From: Enterobacteriaceae bacterium UBA2655
GTDB taxonomy: Bacteria; Pseudomonadota; Gammaproteobacteria; Enterobacterales; Enterobacteriaceae
DNA length: 5,610 nt
Assembly (NCBI GenBank): GCA_002359495.1
Contig: DENB01000080.1
Span: forward strand, 3,120-8,729
Direction: 5' to 3'
Both the position numbers and the translations under genes were made by a program. The notes under the pieces were generated by a model, which had not been told where the DNA came from, did no database searches, and saw nothing but the letters and a program-made list of their open reading frames with translations. Shown here in pieces: positions 5,506 to 5,610 of the stretch. Positions within the stretch are counted from its first letter, which is position 1, and the number at the start of each line of letters is the position of its first letter.

Positions 5506-5610
5506 ATGCCAATACAGATATTGCCGCCGCAGCTGGCTAACCAGATCGCGGCAGGCGAAGTGGTTGAGCGACCCGCTTCGGTGGTAAAAGAGCTGGTGGA
5601 AAACAGCCTC
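5506..5610 (+). CDS. mutL: DNA mismatch repair protein MutL, N-terminal 35 residues
   Basis: MutL is the GHKL-family ATPase that links mismatch recognition by MutS to strand incision by MutH in methyl-directed repair. The visible sequence starts [20 protein letters not shown] and reaches the first ATP-binding motif in KELVENS (28-34), with E29 as the general base and N33 as the magnesium ligand. The start is supported by AAGGA at 5494-5498, 7 bases before the ATG. The gene is cut by the window end and nothing suggests it is broken. It has its own good ribosome binding site and is separated from amiB by 59 bases containing a hairpin, unlike the overlapping genes upstream. In E. coli miaA and hfq follow. 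Confidence 0.97.

Overview
The window reads as a chromosomal segment of an enterobacterium (Enterobacterales, Gammaproteobacteria). The order is tRNA-Gly, queG (reverse), then nnr, tsaE, amiB and mutL (forward), the arrangement known from Escherichia coli near 94-95 min. The protein sequences are clearly related to, but diverged from, those of E. coli. AmiB carries two C-terminal LysM domains that the E. coli protein lacks, and the coding DNA is GC-rich. These points suggest an Erwiniaceae-like genus (Pantoea, Mixta or Erwinia type) rather than Escherichia; this genus-level guess is inference only.

Layout. Bases 1-17 are the 3' end of a tRNA-Gly gene running in from the left, followed by a T-rich tail. 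Bases 18-655 contain no gene. The right half of that gap (about 320-630) holds four DnaA boxes that fit TTWTNCACA (two of them TTATCCACA) and three exact matches to the IHF consensus. Position (between the glycine tRNA genes and queG) and content match the E. coli datA locus, where DnaA and IHF bind and ATP-DnaA is converted to ADP-DnaA. This is the most interesting element in the window. queG (epoxyqueuosine reductase) follows on the minus strand. Its start codon and that of the divergent nnr gene share the palindrome CATG. nnr (NAD(P)H-hydrate repair), tsaE (t6A tRNA modification ATPase), amiB (periplasmic amidase for cell separation) and the first 35 codons of mutL (mismatch repair) run forward. 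The first three are packed tightly with a 6-bp gap and a 4-bp overlap. A 59-bp spacer with a strong hairpin separates amiB from mutL.

How they fit together. Several genes concern tRNA: the tRNA-Gly gene, queG (queuosine) and tsaE (t6A). The forward cluster is the start of the amiB-mutL superoperon, which in E. coli continues to miaA and hfq. The tRNA operon and queG converge on the gap with the DnaA boxes, so that regulatory DNA lies beyond the 3' ends of both neighbours and needs no promoter role. I see no mobile element, CRISPR array or foreign gene. The genes are ordinary conserved genes; the non-coding locus is what deserves attention.
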